A DNA stretch of 12,994 nucleotides from Oxalobacter formigenes. Lineage in GTDB: Bacteria; Pseudomonadota; Gammaproteobacteria; Burkholderiales; Burkholderiaceae_D. Location: the NCBI GenBank assembly GCA_019424645.1, contig JAHYZB010000054.1:37904-50897 (forward strand). The letters are read 5' to 3'. Shown in pieces: positions 1 through 6,790 of the stretch. The notes below the pieces were generated by a model, which was not told where the DNA came from, made no database searches, and saw only the letters and a list, made by a program, of their open reading frames with translations. Numbering within the stretch: position 1 is the first letter of the stretch; each line of letters starts with the position of its first letter. Position numbers and translations under genes: made by a program.

Positions 1-1668
1 GCAGGTCAGGAAAAAGAAATCCAGTTCATGCTCGGGACAGCCGGTCGCAGAAGTGCCGATGCCAGCCAGTACGTTCACCGCTATCGCAGTGTCGAGGCGG
101 CGGAACTGGCTCTTTTGCAGGTTCAGAAATACTGGGAAAAAACCCTCTCTGCCGTTCAAATCAGAACACCGGATACCTCGCTGAATGTTCTGGCGAACGG
201 CTGGCTGATGTACCAGACGATTGGCTGTCGCCTCTGGGCAAGAAGCGGCTTTTACCAGTCGGGTGGGGCATTCGGTTTCCGCGACCAGTTGCAGGATGCC
301 ATGTCCGTCATCCATACCGAACCGGCGCTGCTCAGGAACCAGATCCTCCTGTGCTGCGAGCACCAGTTCGTCGAGGGTGATGTCCAGCACTGGTGGCATC
401 CGCCGTCAGGCAGGGGCGTTCGTACCCGTTGCTCCGACGATTATCTCTGGCTTCCGCTTGGTCTGTGCCGTTACATCACGACGACGGGCGACATGAGTAT
501 TCTGGACGAAAAACGCTTTTTCATTGAAGGCAGACCGGTTCCTGAAGACGAGGAATCCTACTACGACCTGCCTCAGCGTTCGCCAGAAGAAGGAACGGTT
601 TACGAGCACTGTGTCCGGTCCATCCGGCACGGTTTGCGTTTCGGCATTCACGGATTGCCGCTGATGGGTTCAGGTGACTGGAACGACGGCATGGACAGGG
701 TCGGCATCAAGGGCAAGGGCGAAAGCGTCTGGCTTGCTTTCTTCCTGTATCGTGTCCTGAATGAATATGCCGGTCTGGCGGACAAGACCGGCGATACCGG
801 ATTTGCCGATATGTGCCGACAGGAAGCGAAAGGGCTTCAGCTGAATATCGAACAGAACGCCTGGGACGGCCAGTGGTATCGCCGCGCCTATTTCGATGAC
901 GGCACACCGCTGGGTTCACACGTGAATCCCGAATGTACGACCGATTCCATTTCACAGAGTTGGTCCGTTCTGTCCGAAGCAGGAGAAAAAGAACGGAGCC
1001 TGCAGGCCATGCAAGCCCTGAACCAGCGGCTCGTCAAACGGGACAAGAAACTTATCCAGCTTCTTGATCCGCCATTTGACAAGTCCGACCTGAATCCGGG
1101 TTACATCAAGGGATATGTCCCGGGCGTCCGGGAAAACGGCGGACAGTACACGCATGCCGCCATCTGGGCGTCAATGGCCTTTGCAAAAATTGGCAATGCC
1201 GATCTGGCATGGGAACTGTTCAGGATAATCAATCCGGTCAATCACGGAATGACACCGGATGAAACCGAACTGTACAAGGTCGAACCGTACGTCGTCGCGG
1301 CTGACGTGTATGCCGTTTCGCCGCACACGGGTCGTGGTGGCTGGTCATGGTATACAGGCTCGTCCGGCTGGATGTACCGCCTGATTCTCGAGTCGCTGCT
1401 GGGTATACGGCTTGAAAACGGACATCTTGTTTTTGTTCCATGCCTGCCGTCGGAATGGACATCGGCCGAGGTCGTTTACCGGTACAGGAACACGGCCTAC
1501 CGCATTACGGTAACAAACCAGCCGGAGTCAGCTGAAACAGAAGTCTGGCTCGATAACGTCCAGCAAACGACGGCGTCGATTGTGCTTGAAGACGACCAGA
1601 AAGACCATCAGGTAATCGTCAGGACGGGAGGGAACAAAACCGATCCCGAGCCCCTGACGCTGATCTGA
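1..1668 (+). CDS. Cyclic beta-1,2-glucan synthase-like protein, C-terminal GH94 module (5' partial)
   Basis: The reading frame is open from base 1 and stops at TGA 1666-1668, so about 555 C-terminal residues of a larger protein are visible. Family: the GH94 (glycoside phosphorylase) module at the C-terminus of NdvB/ChvB-type cyclic beta-1,2-glucan synthases, inner-membrane proteins of nearly 3000 residues that make osmoregulated periplasmic glucans; this module controls chain length by phosphorolysis. Seen: YQSGGAFGFRDQLQDA and GDVQHWWHPPSGRGVRTR in the first half, GSGDWNDGM near visible residues 223-231 (the Asp in DWND matches the GH94 catalytic acid), VRENGGQYTHAAIW, then VEPYVVAADVY and GRGGWSWYTGSSGWMYR, all typical of NdvB. 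The last ~90 residues look like the beta-rich tail domain. The glucosyltransferase and membrane parts lie outside the window, so a stand-alone GH94 phosphorylase cannot be excluded. A strong hairpin terminator follows. The next gene is unrelated. Confidence 0.85.
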   Translation, partial: AGQEKEIQFMLGTAGRRSADASQYVHRYRSVEAAELALLQVQKYWEKTLSAVQIRTPDTSLNVLANGWLMYQTIGCRLWARSGFYQSGGAFGFRDQLQDAMSVIHTEPALLRNQILLCCEHQFVEGDVQHWWHPPSGRGVRTRCSDDYLWLPLGLCRYITTTGDMSILDEKRFFIEGRPVPEDEESYYDLPQRSPEEGTVYEHCVRSIRHGLRFGIHGLPLMGSGDWNDGMDRVGIKGKGESVWLAFFLYRVLNEYAGLADKTGDTGFADMCRQEAKGLQLNIEQNAWDGQWYRRAYFDDGTPLGSHVNPECTTDSISQSWSVLSEAGEKERSLQAMQALNQRLVKRDKKLIQLLDPPFDKSDLNPGYIKGYVPGVRENGGQYTHAAIWASMAFAKIGNADLAWELFRIINPVNHGMTPDETELYKVEPYVVAADVYAVSPHTGRGGWSWYTGSSGWMYRLILESLLGIRLENGHLVFVPCLPSEWTSAEVVYRYRNTAYRITVTNQPESAETEVWLDNVQQTTASIVLEDDQKDHQVIVRTGGNKTDPEPLTLI

Positions 1669-1680
1669 CCGGTTGACAGA

Positions 1681-1734
1681 CACGATTCCGGATTTCCGCA
1701 ACGGGATAAATCCGGAATCGTGAGTTTCTTTTCC
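1681..1734 (+). terminator. Rho-independent terminator after the glucan synthase gene
   Basis: A perfect 15-bp inverted repeat has arms at 1681-1695 and 1708-1722 and a 12-nt loop, starting 12 bases after the stop codon. The downstream tract is only moderately T-rich (TTTCTTTT at 1725-1732), so termination may be incomplete. Confidence 0.65.
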
Positions 1735-1767
1735 CGATTAATCACGAGTTTTCGGAATTTTCATAAA

Positions 1768-1833
1768 AAGGAGGGATTGCAGGAACCGTCTGCCTGTTTC
1801 CGGCAGGCAAGCCGAAAGCGGCTTCATCCTGTA
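1768..1833 (+). promoter_or_regulatory. Structured leader of yeiH: candidate three-way-junction RNA with an orphan Shine-Dalgarno
   Basis: Three helices can be drawn by hand in the 5' region of yeiH. P1 pairs 1778-1784 with 1827-1833 (six Watson-Crick pairs and one G-U). Hairpin 1 pairs TGCCTG 1791-1796 with CAGGCA 1804-1809. Hairpin 2 pairs AGCCG 1810-1814 with CGGCT 1819-1823 around an AAAG loop. Just upstream is a perfect Shine-Dalgarno, AAGGAGGG at 1768-1775, but no start codon lies at a normal distance from it; the nearest, TTG 1777, is too close. An alternative fold pairs GGAA 1782-1785 with TTCC 1798-1801. I do not recognise a known riboswitch class. The structure is an inference without covariation support. 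Confidence 0.35.
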
Positions 1834-1912
1834 TCATATCGAAAAAATTCATTTGGCAGTCTGCGCTTCTACCCGAACACGACTTCTGCCATTATCACGA
1901 AGTGACCATGTC

Positions 1913-2845
1913 ATGTTTAAAGAAAATACGCTCGTCAATAAAGTCCTTTTTTTCATTCTTCTTGTACTTTGCCTGACACCTTTCATCTCCATCCCCGTTG
2001 CGCTATTCATGGGTCTTGCGTTCGCGCTGGTCTTTAAAAACCCCTATCCTGATATCAGCAAGAAAGCGTCCAAATACCTGCTCCAGTTTTCCGTCGTCGG
2101 TCTGGGTTTCGGCATGAACATGTATGAAGCGTTAAAAGCAGGGCAGGAAGGCATCACTTTTACCATCGTATCCGTTTTCGGTGTGTTGGCAATCGGCGTT
2201 TTTCTGGGCAAACTGTTCAAGCTGGAAAGAACCATCGCTTACCTGATTTCCGCTGGAACGGCGATTTGTGGTGGCAGCGCCATCGCTGCCGTCGCGCCTA
2301 TCGTGAAAGCGAAAGACACGGAAATCTCCGTTTCCATCGGAACCGTCTTCATCCTGAACGCCATCGCCCTGTTCATCTTCCCGATACTGGGCCATCACTT
2401 CGGACTGTCCCAGACGCAATTCGGGACATGGGCGGCGATTGCCATTCATGACGTCTCCTCCGTCGTCGGGGCAGGCGCCGCCTATGGGGAAGAAGCGCTG
2501 AAAGTCGCCACTACCGTCAAGCTGACCCGGGCGCTCTGGATCATTCCGGTTGCCGTCGTGACATCGCTTTTCTTCAAACAGAAAACCGACAAGGTCTACA
2601 AGCCCTGGTTCATCCTGTTCTTCGCGCTGGCAATGCTCGCCAATACATTCCTGCCATTACCGCAACTGCTGGTGGAAAATATCCTGATGGTCGCCAAAAC
2701 CGGCTTTGCCGTCACCCTCTTCCTGATAGGTACCGACCTGTCCGTCGACGTGATCAAAAAAGTGGGCGTCAAGGCGATCCTGTTCGGGGTGATATTGTGG
2801 GTGCTCATCAGTACCGTCAGTTTTATCGTCATCACGATAATGTAA
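1913..2845 (+). CDS. yeiH: YeiH/UPF0324 family membrane transporter (putative sulfate exporter family)
   Basis: A 310-residue polytopic inner-membrane protein of the YeiH (UPF0324) family, annotated in databases as putative sulfate exporter; the substrate is not established for most members. Seen: about nine or ten hydrophobic segments. The family signature GTAICGGSAIAAVAPIVKA is at residues 115-133, IHDVSSVVGAGAAYG at 178-192, and a late helix with FLIGTDLSVDVIKK lies near 270-283. The start is ATG 1913. The frame continues upstream to a TTG at 1853, but those 20 residues (ASTRTRLLPLSRSD) are polar and unlike the family, whereas MFKENTLVNK leads straight into the first helix. The ribosome site is weak (GAAGTGA at 1899-1905). 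The gene sits alone between a terminator and a convergent gene, behind a leader that may fold into a regulatory structure. No LysR-type regulator, a common yeiH neighbour, is in view. Confidence 0.85.
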   Translation: MFKENTLVNKVLFFILLVLCLTPFISIPVALFMGLAFALVFKNPYPDISKKASKYLLQFSVVGLGFGMNMYEALKAGQEGITFTIVSVFGVLAIGVFLGKLFKLERTIAYLISAGTAICGGSAIAAVAPIVKAKDTEISVSIGTVFILNAIALFIFPILGHHFGLSQTQFGTWAAIAIHDVSSVVGAGAAYGEEALKVATTVKLTRALWIIPVAVVTSLFFKQKTDKVYKPWFILFFALAMLANTFLPLPQLLVENILMVAKTGFAVTLFLIGTDLSVDVIKKVGVKAILFGVILWVLISTVSFIVITIM

Positions 2846-2953
2846 AACCCGGGAGATGGATTGCTCCCTGAAAACGGGATCTGGTTCCTGCTTTTTTTAA
2901 CGATAAAGCAACAGGTTTTATTGTCTGCGGACTGGCACAAATACAGATCACTT

Positions 2954-3472
2954 TTATCCGTGCTGGCGGCGGTAAGTATTTTTGACGCGTTTCGATTTGA
3001 GAAGATAAGCCGTCCAGACGATGGCCCAGAACACGGATTTCGTAAAAGTACCCAACATGTCTTTTATAAAACCGACCATCATATCGGTTCCGAAACTCAT
3101 GTAAAAATACAATCCGACCAATACAACGGAAAAAGGGCCGATCAGCCATAACGCACTAATCGTGTAACGTACCGATTTCCAGTCGTGTTTTTTCCAGAGC
3201 AGACATCCCGCGGCAATACTGATGGCAGAAGCGACCAGAACGGCGCCCCAGCTGAACCATTTATATTGAACGTAAGCCGAAATATGCAGCATGATCGGTG
3301 CTTCCATTTCGATATCATGGAACTTTTTCGCCAGCATCCCGATGTTGGCGGCCGGACTCAGGATCGTCAGGATAATAATCAGGAATGCGAGCCATCCCCC
3401 AACCCCTTTCAGTGCATCCGGCGAAAAATCGGGAACATCTTTTTTTGCAGAGGGCATGTTTTCATTATCCAT
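2954..3472 (-). CDS. DUF2569 family four-helix membrane protein
   Basis: A 172-residue protein of unknown function in the DUF2569 family, the only convincing - strand gene in the window. Seen: a polar N-terminus, then GVGGWLAFLIIILTILSP at residues 23-40, which matches the family's opening helix. Further helices lie near 74-94, 105-125 and 145-158. The C-terminus carries LLKSKRVKNT (157-166), matching the SKRVKNTF motif common at the end of DUF2569 proteins. The start is ATG at 3472-3470; AGG about 11 bases upstream is a distant ribosome site. ATG at residue 6 is an alternative start with no better site. The gene converges on yeiH with 108 bases between stop codons and diverges from xth. I would not assign a function beyond an integral membrane protein. 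Confidence 0.75.
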   Translation of the reverse strand: MDNENMPSAKKDVPDFSPDALKGVGGWLAFLIIILTILSPAANIGMLAKKFHDIEMEAPIMLHISAYVQYKWFSWGAVLVASAISIAAGCLLWKKHDWKSVRYTISALWLIGPFSVVLVGLYFYMSFGTDMMVGFIKDMLGTFTKSVFWAIVWTAYLLKSKRVKNTYRRQHG

Positions 3473-3517
3473 TGAGTGCTGAACCTTTCATTCGAATTTT
3501 TACTCATATCGGCAGTC

Positions 3518-3546
3518 ATTTTAGCCCGTCCATTTGACGGCCTCAT
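3518..3546 (-). promoter_or_regulatory. Candidate promoter of the DUF2569 gene with a palindrome in the spacer
   Basis: Read on the - strand there is a -10 element TAAAAT (3523-3518, five of six consensus bases) and a weak -35 ATGAGG (3546-3541) separated by exactly 17 bases. The spacer contains the inverted repeat CCGTC-N5-GACGG (3526-3540). The -35 match is poor, so this is a candidate only. Confidence 0.35.
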
Positions 3547-3711
3547 TAAAACCGTCATACTTTTCGATGATAGATGCTGTTTCGCCTGTTTTTTATCTTT
3601 TTTGCAACTATGTCACCCGGCATGCCTCCCGTGTTTTCCGAGTGCATCGTCCCATCCATCATCCGGTTAACATGCTAATATCAAAAATCTGTCTTCCCTG
3701 AAAATACTCAT

Positions 3712-4479
3712 ATGAAAATAGCCACCTGGAACGTAAACTCGCTCAAAGTCCGCCTGCCGCACGTATTGCAGTGGCTGGAAAACAACCCTGTCGATGTCCT
3801 GTGCCTTCAGGAAACGAAACTGACGGATGACAAATTCCCCGTTATGGAGATTGAGGCGGCCGGCTATCAGGTGGCTTTTACGGGACAGAAAACCTATAAC
3901 GGCGTCGCCATTCTTTCAAGGAATCCGGCGAGGGATATCGTCAAAAACAATCCACTTTTCCCGGATGAGCAACAGCGCATCGTTGCCGCGACTGTCGACA
4001 ATATCCGTATCGTCTGTGCCTACGTTCCAAACGGGCAGGCTGTCGGGTCTGAAAAGTATTCATACAAACTCGACTGGTTGCGTTCCCTGACTGAATGGCT
4101 GGGACAGGAATGCCAGAAGTATCCTTATCTGGCACTTTTGGGTGACTACAATATCGCGCCGGAAGACCGCGATGTTTATGACCCGGTTGCATGGGAAGGC
4201 AACGTGCTGGTCTCGCCACCGGAACGGGACGCTTTCAGGGCCTTGGAAGATATCGATTTCATCGACGCATTCCGTCTTTTCGAACAAGCTGAAAAATCCT
4301 GGAGCTGGTGGGATTACCGACAGCTGGCTTTCCAGAAAAACCGCGGATTGCGGATCGACCATATCCTTCTGTCCAAAGCGTTGGCACCGCATTGCACGGC
4401 ATGCACGATCGACCGTGCTCCACGCAAATGGACGCAGCCTTCTGACCATACGCCGGTCATTGCGGAACTGGATATCTGA
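3712..4479 (+). CDS. xth: Exodeoxyribonuclease III (AP endonuclease, xth family)
   Basis: A 255-residue cytoplasmic Mg-dependent DNA repair nuclease of the exonuclease/endonuclease/phosphatase fold. It cuts 5' to abasic sites and removes 3' blocks and nucleotides in base-excision repair. Seen: the active-site residues fall where expected: N7 (ATWNVNSLK), E34 (LCLQETK), Y104 (VCAYVPNG), D145 and N147 (LGDYNIAP), D216 (LRIDHIL), and D245 with H246 (SDHTPV). The length matches the family (about 255-270). It starts at ATG 3712 without a clear Shine-Dalgarno; TAATAT at 3676-3681 might be a -10 element but has no good -35. The AEC permease follows after 102 bases. ExoA-type and XthA-type members are hard to separate by eye, so the paralogue letter is left off. 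Confidence 0.93.
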   Translation: MKIATWNVNSLKVRLPHVLQWLENNPVDVLCLQETKLTDDKFPVMEIEAAGYQVAFTGQKTYNGVAILSRNPARDIVKNNPLFPDEQQRIVAATVDNIRIVCAYVPNGQAVGSEKYSYKLDWLRSLTEWLGQECQKYPYLALLGDYNIAPEDRDVYDPVAWEGNVLVSPPERDAFRALEDIDFIDAFRLFEQAEKSWSWWDYRQLAFQKNRGLRIDHILLSKALAPHCTACTIDRAPRKWTQPSDHTPVIAELDI

Positions 4480-4581
4480 TCCTGTCGCTTTTCAACAAAC
4501 CTGTGCATCGAACAAACGGCACTGGTTTGCGCATTCCCGAAAAGTTACAATAGGCAATTTTGCGGATTCTGAAAGCCATTC

Positions 4582-5502
4582 ATGGGTACCGTCCTGCTCA
4601 AGGCACTCTCGTTTGTCCTGATTATCATCCTGGGATACGTGCTTAAAAAACTGGTATTCAAGAATCCGAAAGACCACCAGATCATCGCGTTCATTCTCCT
4701 GAACGTCACGCTTCCGGCAACGGTCATCCATGCTTTCGGCACGTTCCGGCGGGACACCTCCCTTTTCATGATCATCCTGATCGGCTTTTTGTGCGCCGTT
4801 ATTCCGATGCTTTTCGTTTTTCTGATCAGTCGCCACCAGAAAAAGGACAGGCGCGCCTTTTCGATGATCAATGTCTGCGGGTTCAATATCGGCTGTTTTG
4901 CCCTGCCTTTTGTCCAGAACTTTTTCGGCCCCGGCGGGATGATCATTGCCTGCCTTTTCGATATCGGTAATGCCTTTATGGTGACCGGCGGCTCGTTCGC
5001 ATTCACGTCGACTTTCCTGCAAACCAATCAGGAAGAAAAACAGACGGCTGGTACACTTTTGAAAAAATTCGTCAGTTCGATCCCCTTTGATACCTACATG
5101 CTGATGCTGGTGATGGTCATGCTGAATATCCCCGTACCTGACGTGGTGATCACGCTTGTCGAACCCATTGCTGCCGCCAACAGTTTTTTTGCCCTCCTGC
5201 TGATCGGGATGATGTTCGAGTTCCGCTCCCGTGCCGATAAATACCGGACCATGTTCGGGGTGCTGGGCTTGCGCCTCTTTTTCGGTGCGGCATTTTCGGC
5301 AATGCTTTATTTTTTCCTGCCTTTTTCGCTTGAAGTCAGGCAGGTGCTAGCTGTCGTCGCTTTCGCGCCGGTTACGTCGCTGGCGCCGATCTATACCGAA
5401 CGCTGCCAGAGTGACGGTGCCCTGTCCAGCCTGACGCTCTCCATTTCCATTGTCATCAGCCTGACGGTCATGATCGGGCTTGTCCTCGTCATGCAAGCCT
5501 GA
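4582..5502 (+). CDS. AEC (auxin efflux carrier) family permease
   Basis: A 306-residue inner-membrane protein of the AEC family, which includes MdcF-like malonate permeases and other carboxylate or unknown-substrate carriers. Seen: about ten hydrophobic segments in two halves separated by a polar stretch (residues 146-165, QTNQEEKQTAGTLLKKF). The first half has NVTLPATVIHAF (41-52) and the hallmark VCGFNIGCFALPF (98-110), matching the family's N-x-G-x-x-x-x-P element. The second half has FAPVTSLAPIYTERC (261-275). The substrate cannot be read from the sequence; oxalate or malonate transport would be speculation. It starts at ATG 4582 with no clear ribosome site. TACAAT at 4546-4551 may be a -10 element. 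The gene is codirectional with xth and prfB, and I see no terminator between it and prfB. Confidence 0.82.
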   Translation: MGTVLLKALSFVLIIILGYVLKKLVFKNPKDHQIIAFILLNVTLPATVIHAFGTFRRDTSLFMIILIGFLCAVIPMLFVFLISRHQKKDRRAFSMINVCGFNIGCFALPFVQNFFGPGGMIIACLFDIGNAFMVTGGSFAFTSTFLQTNQEEKQTAGTLLKKFVSSIPFDTYMLMLVMVMLNIPVPDVVITLVEPIAAANSFFALLLIGMMFEFRSRADKYRTMFGVLGLRLFFGAAFSAMLYFFLPFSLEVRQVLAVVAFAPVTSLAPIYTERCQSDGALSSLTLSISIVISLTVMIGLVLVMQA

Positions 5503-5565
5503 TTCCGTTAAAAAAGTGTGTCAAATCATGTATTTTGAAAGGTTTTAACGCGATAAACAAGGCAA

Positions 5566-5599
5566 AAACCGAAACGGTTTGACTCCTCTCGGGTATAAT
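5566..5599 (+). promoter_or_regulatory. Candidate prfB promoter: consensus -10 with upstream palindrome
   Basis: A perfect TATAAT lies at 5594-5599, preceded by GGG, 36 bases before the prfB ATG. No good -35 sits at 17 bases; TTGACT at 5579-5584 is only 9 bases away. A perfect inverted repeat, AAACCG-AAA-CGGTTT (5566-5580), covers the -35 region and could be a regulator site. The -10 is convincing. The operator idea is inference. Confidence 0.45.
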
Positions 5600-5635
5600 T
5601 TCTTTTTTGCACTTAGGATTTCATTACATATCATT

Positions 5636-6740
5636 ATGGAAGCAGAACGCCTCAATTCAATCTCCCACCGTATTTCCGACCTGACCGAACGTGAAGCTGC
5701 CTTACGGGGGTATCTTTGACTTCGCTGTCAAGTCAGACAAGCTTGAGCAGGTAAACGCCGAACTGGAAGACCCGGACGTCTGGAACGATCCGAAAAAGGC
5801 ACAGGATCTCGGCAAGGAAAAAAAATCTCTTGAAAATGTCGTTCTTTCACTCACCCGGATCAAATCCGGTCTTGACGATGCCGCCGAACTCTTTGAGATG
5901 GCGAAGGAAGAACAGGACGACGACACCCTGAAAGCGGTCGACGACGACACGCTTGAACTGCAGGACCAGATCGAAAAACTCGAATTTCGCAGGATGTTTT
6001 CCAATCCGATGGATCCTTGCAACTGTTTCATCGACATTCAGGCCGGCGCAGGCGGTACCGAAGCGCAGGACTGGGCTTCGATGATTCTCCGCCAGTACCT
6101 CCGCTACTGTGAACGCAAGGGCTTTGATGCGACGATTCTGGAACAGTCCGACGGTGAAGTGGCCGGTATCAAAACCGCGACGATCAAGGTCGAGGGCGAT
6201 TACGCCTATGGCTATCTCCGTACGGAAACCGGCGTTCACCGCCTTGTCCGAAAATCGCCTTTCGATTCGTCCAACGGTCGCCATACGTCATTCTGCAGTC
6301 TTTTCGTGTATCCGGAAGTCGATGATTCCATTGAAATCGACATCAATCCGGCAGACGTTCGCGTCGATACCTACCGCGCCTCCGGAGCGGGTGGCCAGCA
6401 CATCAACAAAACAGACTCTGCCGTTCGTCTGACGCATGCCCCGACCGGCATTGTCGTCCAGTGCCAGAACGACCGAAGCCAGCACCGCAACCGTGCCGAC
6501 GCATGGGAAATGCTGAAGTCCCGCCTGTTCGAGCTGGAACTGCGCAAGCGCATGAGCGAACAGCAGAAACTCGAAGATTCCAAGACTGACGTCGGCTGGG
6601 GTCACCAGATTCGCTCCTATGTGCTGGACAACTCCCGCATCAAGGATTTGAGAACCAGCCATGAAACCGGCAACACCAAAGCCGTTTTAGATGGCGATCT
6701 GGACGATTTCATTCTCGAATCGCTCAAACAGGGTGTATAA
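5636..6740 (+). CDS. prfB: Peptide chain release factor 2 (RF2), made by programmed +1 frameshift
   Basis: RF2 recognises UAA and UGA stop codons in the ribosomal A site and triggers peptide release. The gene is in two frames. Codons 1-27 run from ATG 5636 to CTT 5714-5716, where an in-frame TGA (5717-5719) follows. A +1 shift joins to GAC at 5718 and continues to TAA 6738-6740, giving 367 residues against 365 in E. coli. The N-terminus (DLTEREAALRGYLDFAVK) matches RF2 across the junction. Seen after joining: the stop-codon-reading SPF tripeptide at 207-209 (RKSPFDSS) and the peptidyl-transfer GGQ at 252-254 (SGAGGQHINK), with Ala before GGQ. The ribosome site for ATG 5636 is weak (AGGA is 17 bases away). 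lysS follows after 50 bases, the common prfB-lysS arrangement. A GTG at 5691 opens the second frame but is not the true start. Confidence 0.96.
5704..5720 (+). promoter_or_regulatory. RF2 autoregulatory +1 frameshift site
   Basis: The element reads ACGGGGGTATCTTTGAC: an internal Shine-Dalgarno-like GGGGG (5706-5710), three bases, then the slippery CTT codon and the poorly terminating TGA followed by C. When RF2 is scarce, the ribosome shifts +1 at CTT and makes full-length RF2; when it is plentiful, translation stops at TGA. It differs from the usual E. coli-type AGGGGGTATCTTTGAC by C for A at the first base. Confidence 0.95.
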
Positions 6741-6790
6741 AGAACTTTAAAGAATGTTTTTTCCCAAATAGATAGAACTCACATCGCATC

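Noticed and set aside
1720..1905. Small + strand frame of 61 codons just upstream of yeiH, a possible leader peptide
   Set aside because: Its GTG start lies inside the terminator stem, its in-frame TTG 1777 is too close to the Shine-Dalgarno, and the residues show no recognisable pattern.
1853..1912. TTG-initiated 20-residue extension of YeiH
   Set aside because: It is polar, has no ribosome site and does not fit the family; ATG 1913 leads directly into the first membrane helix.
2846..2953. Possible bidirectional terminator between yeiH and the convergent DUF2569 gene
   Set aside because: There are T runs and a 5-bp GGGAG/CTCCC hairpin, but no stem is followed by a proper T tract in either direction, so I do not call one.
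5579..5599. TTGACT plus TATAAT as a complete prfB promoter
   Set aside because: The spacer is only 9 bases, too short for a sigma-70 promoter; only the -10 is accepted.
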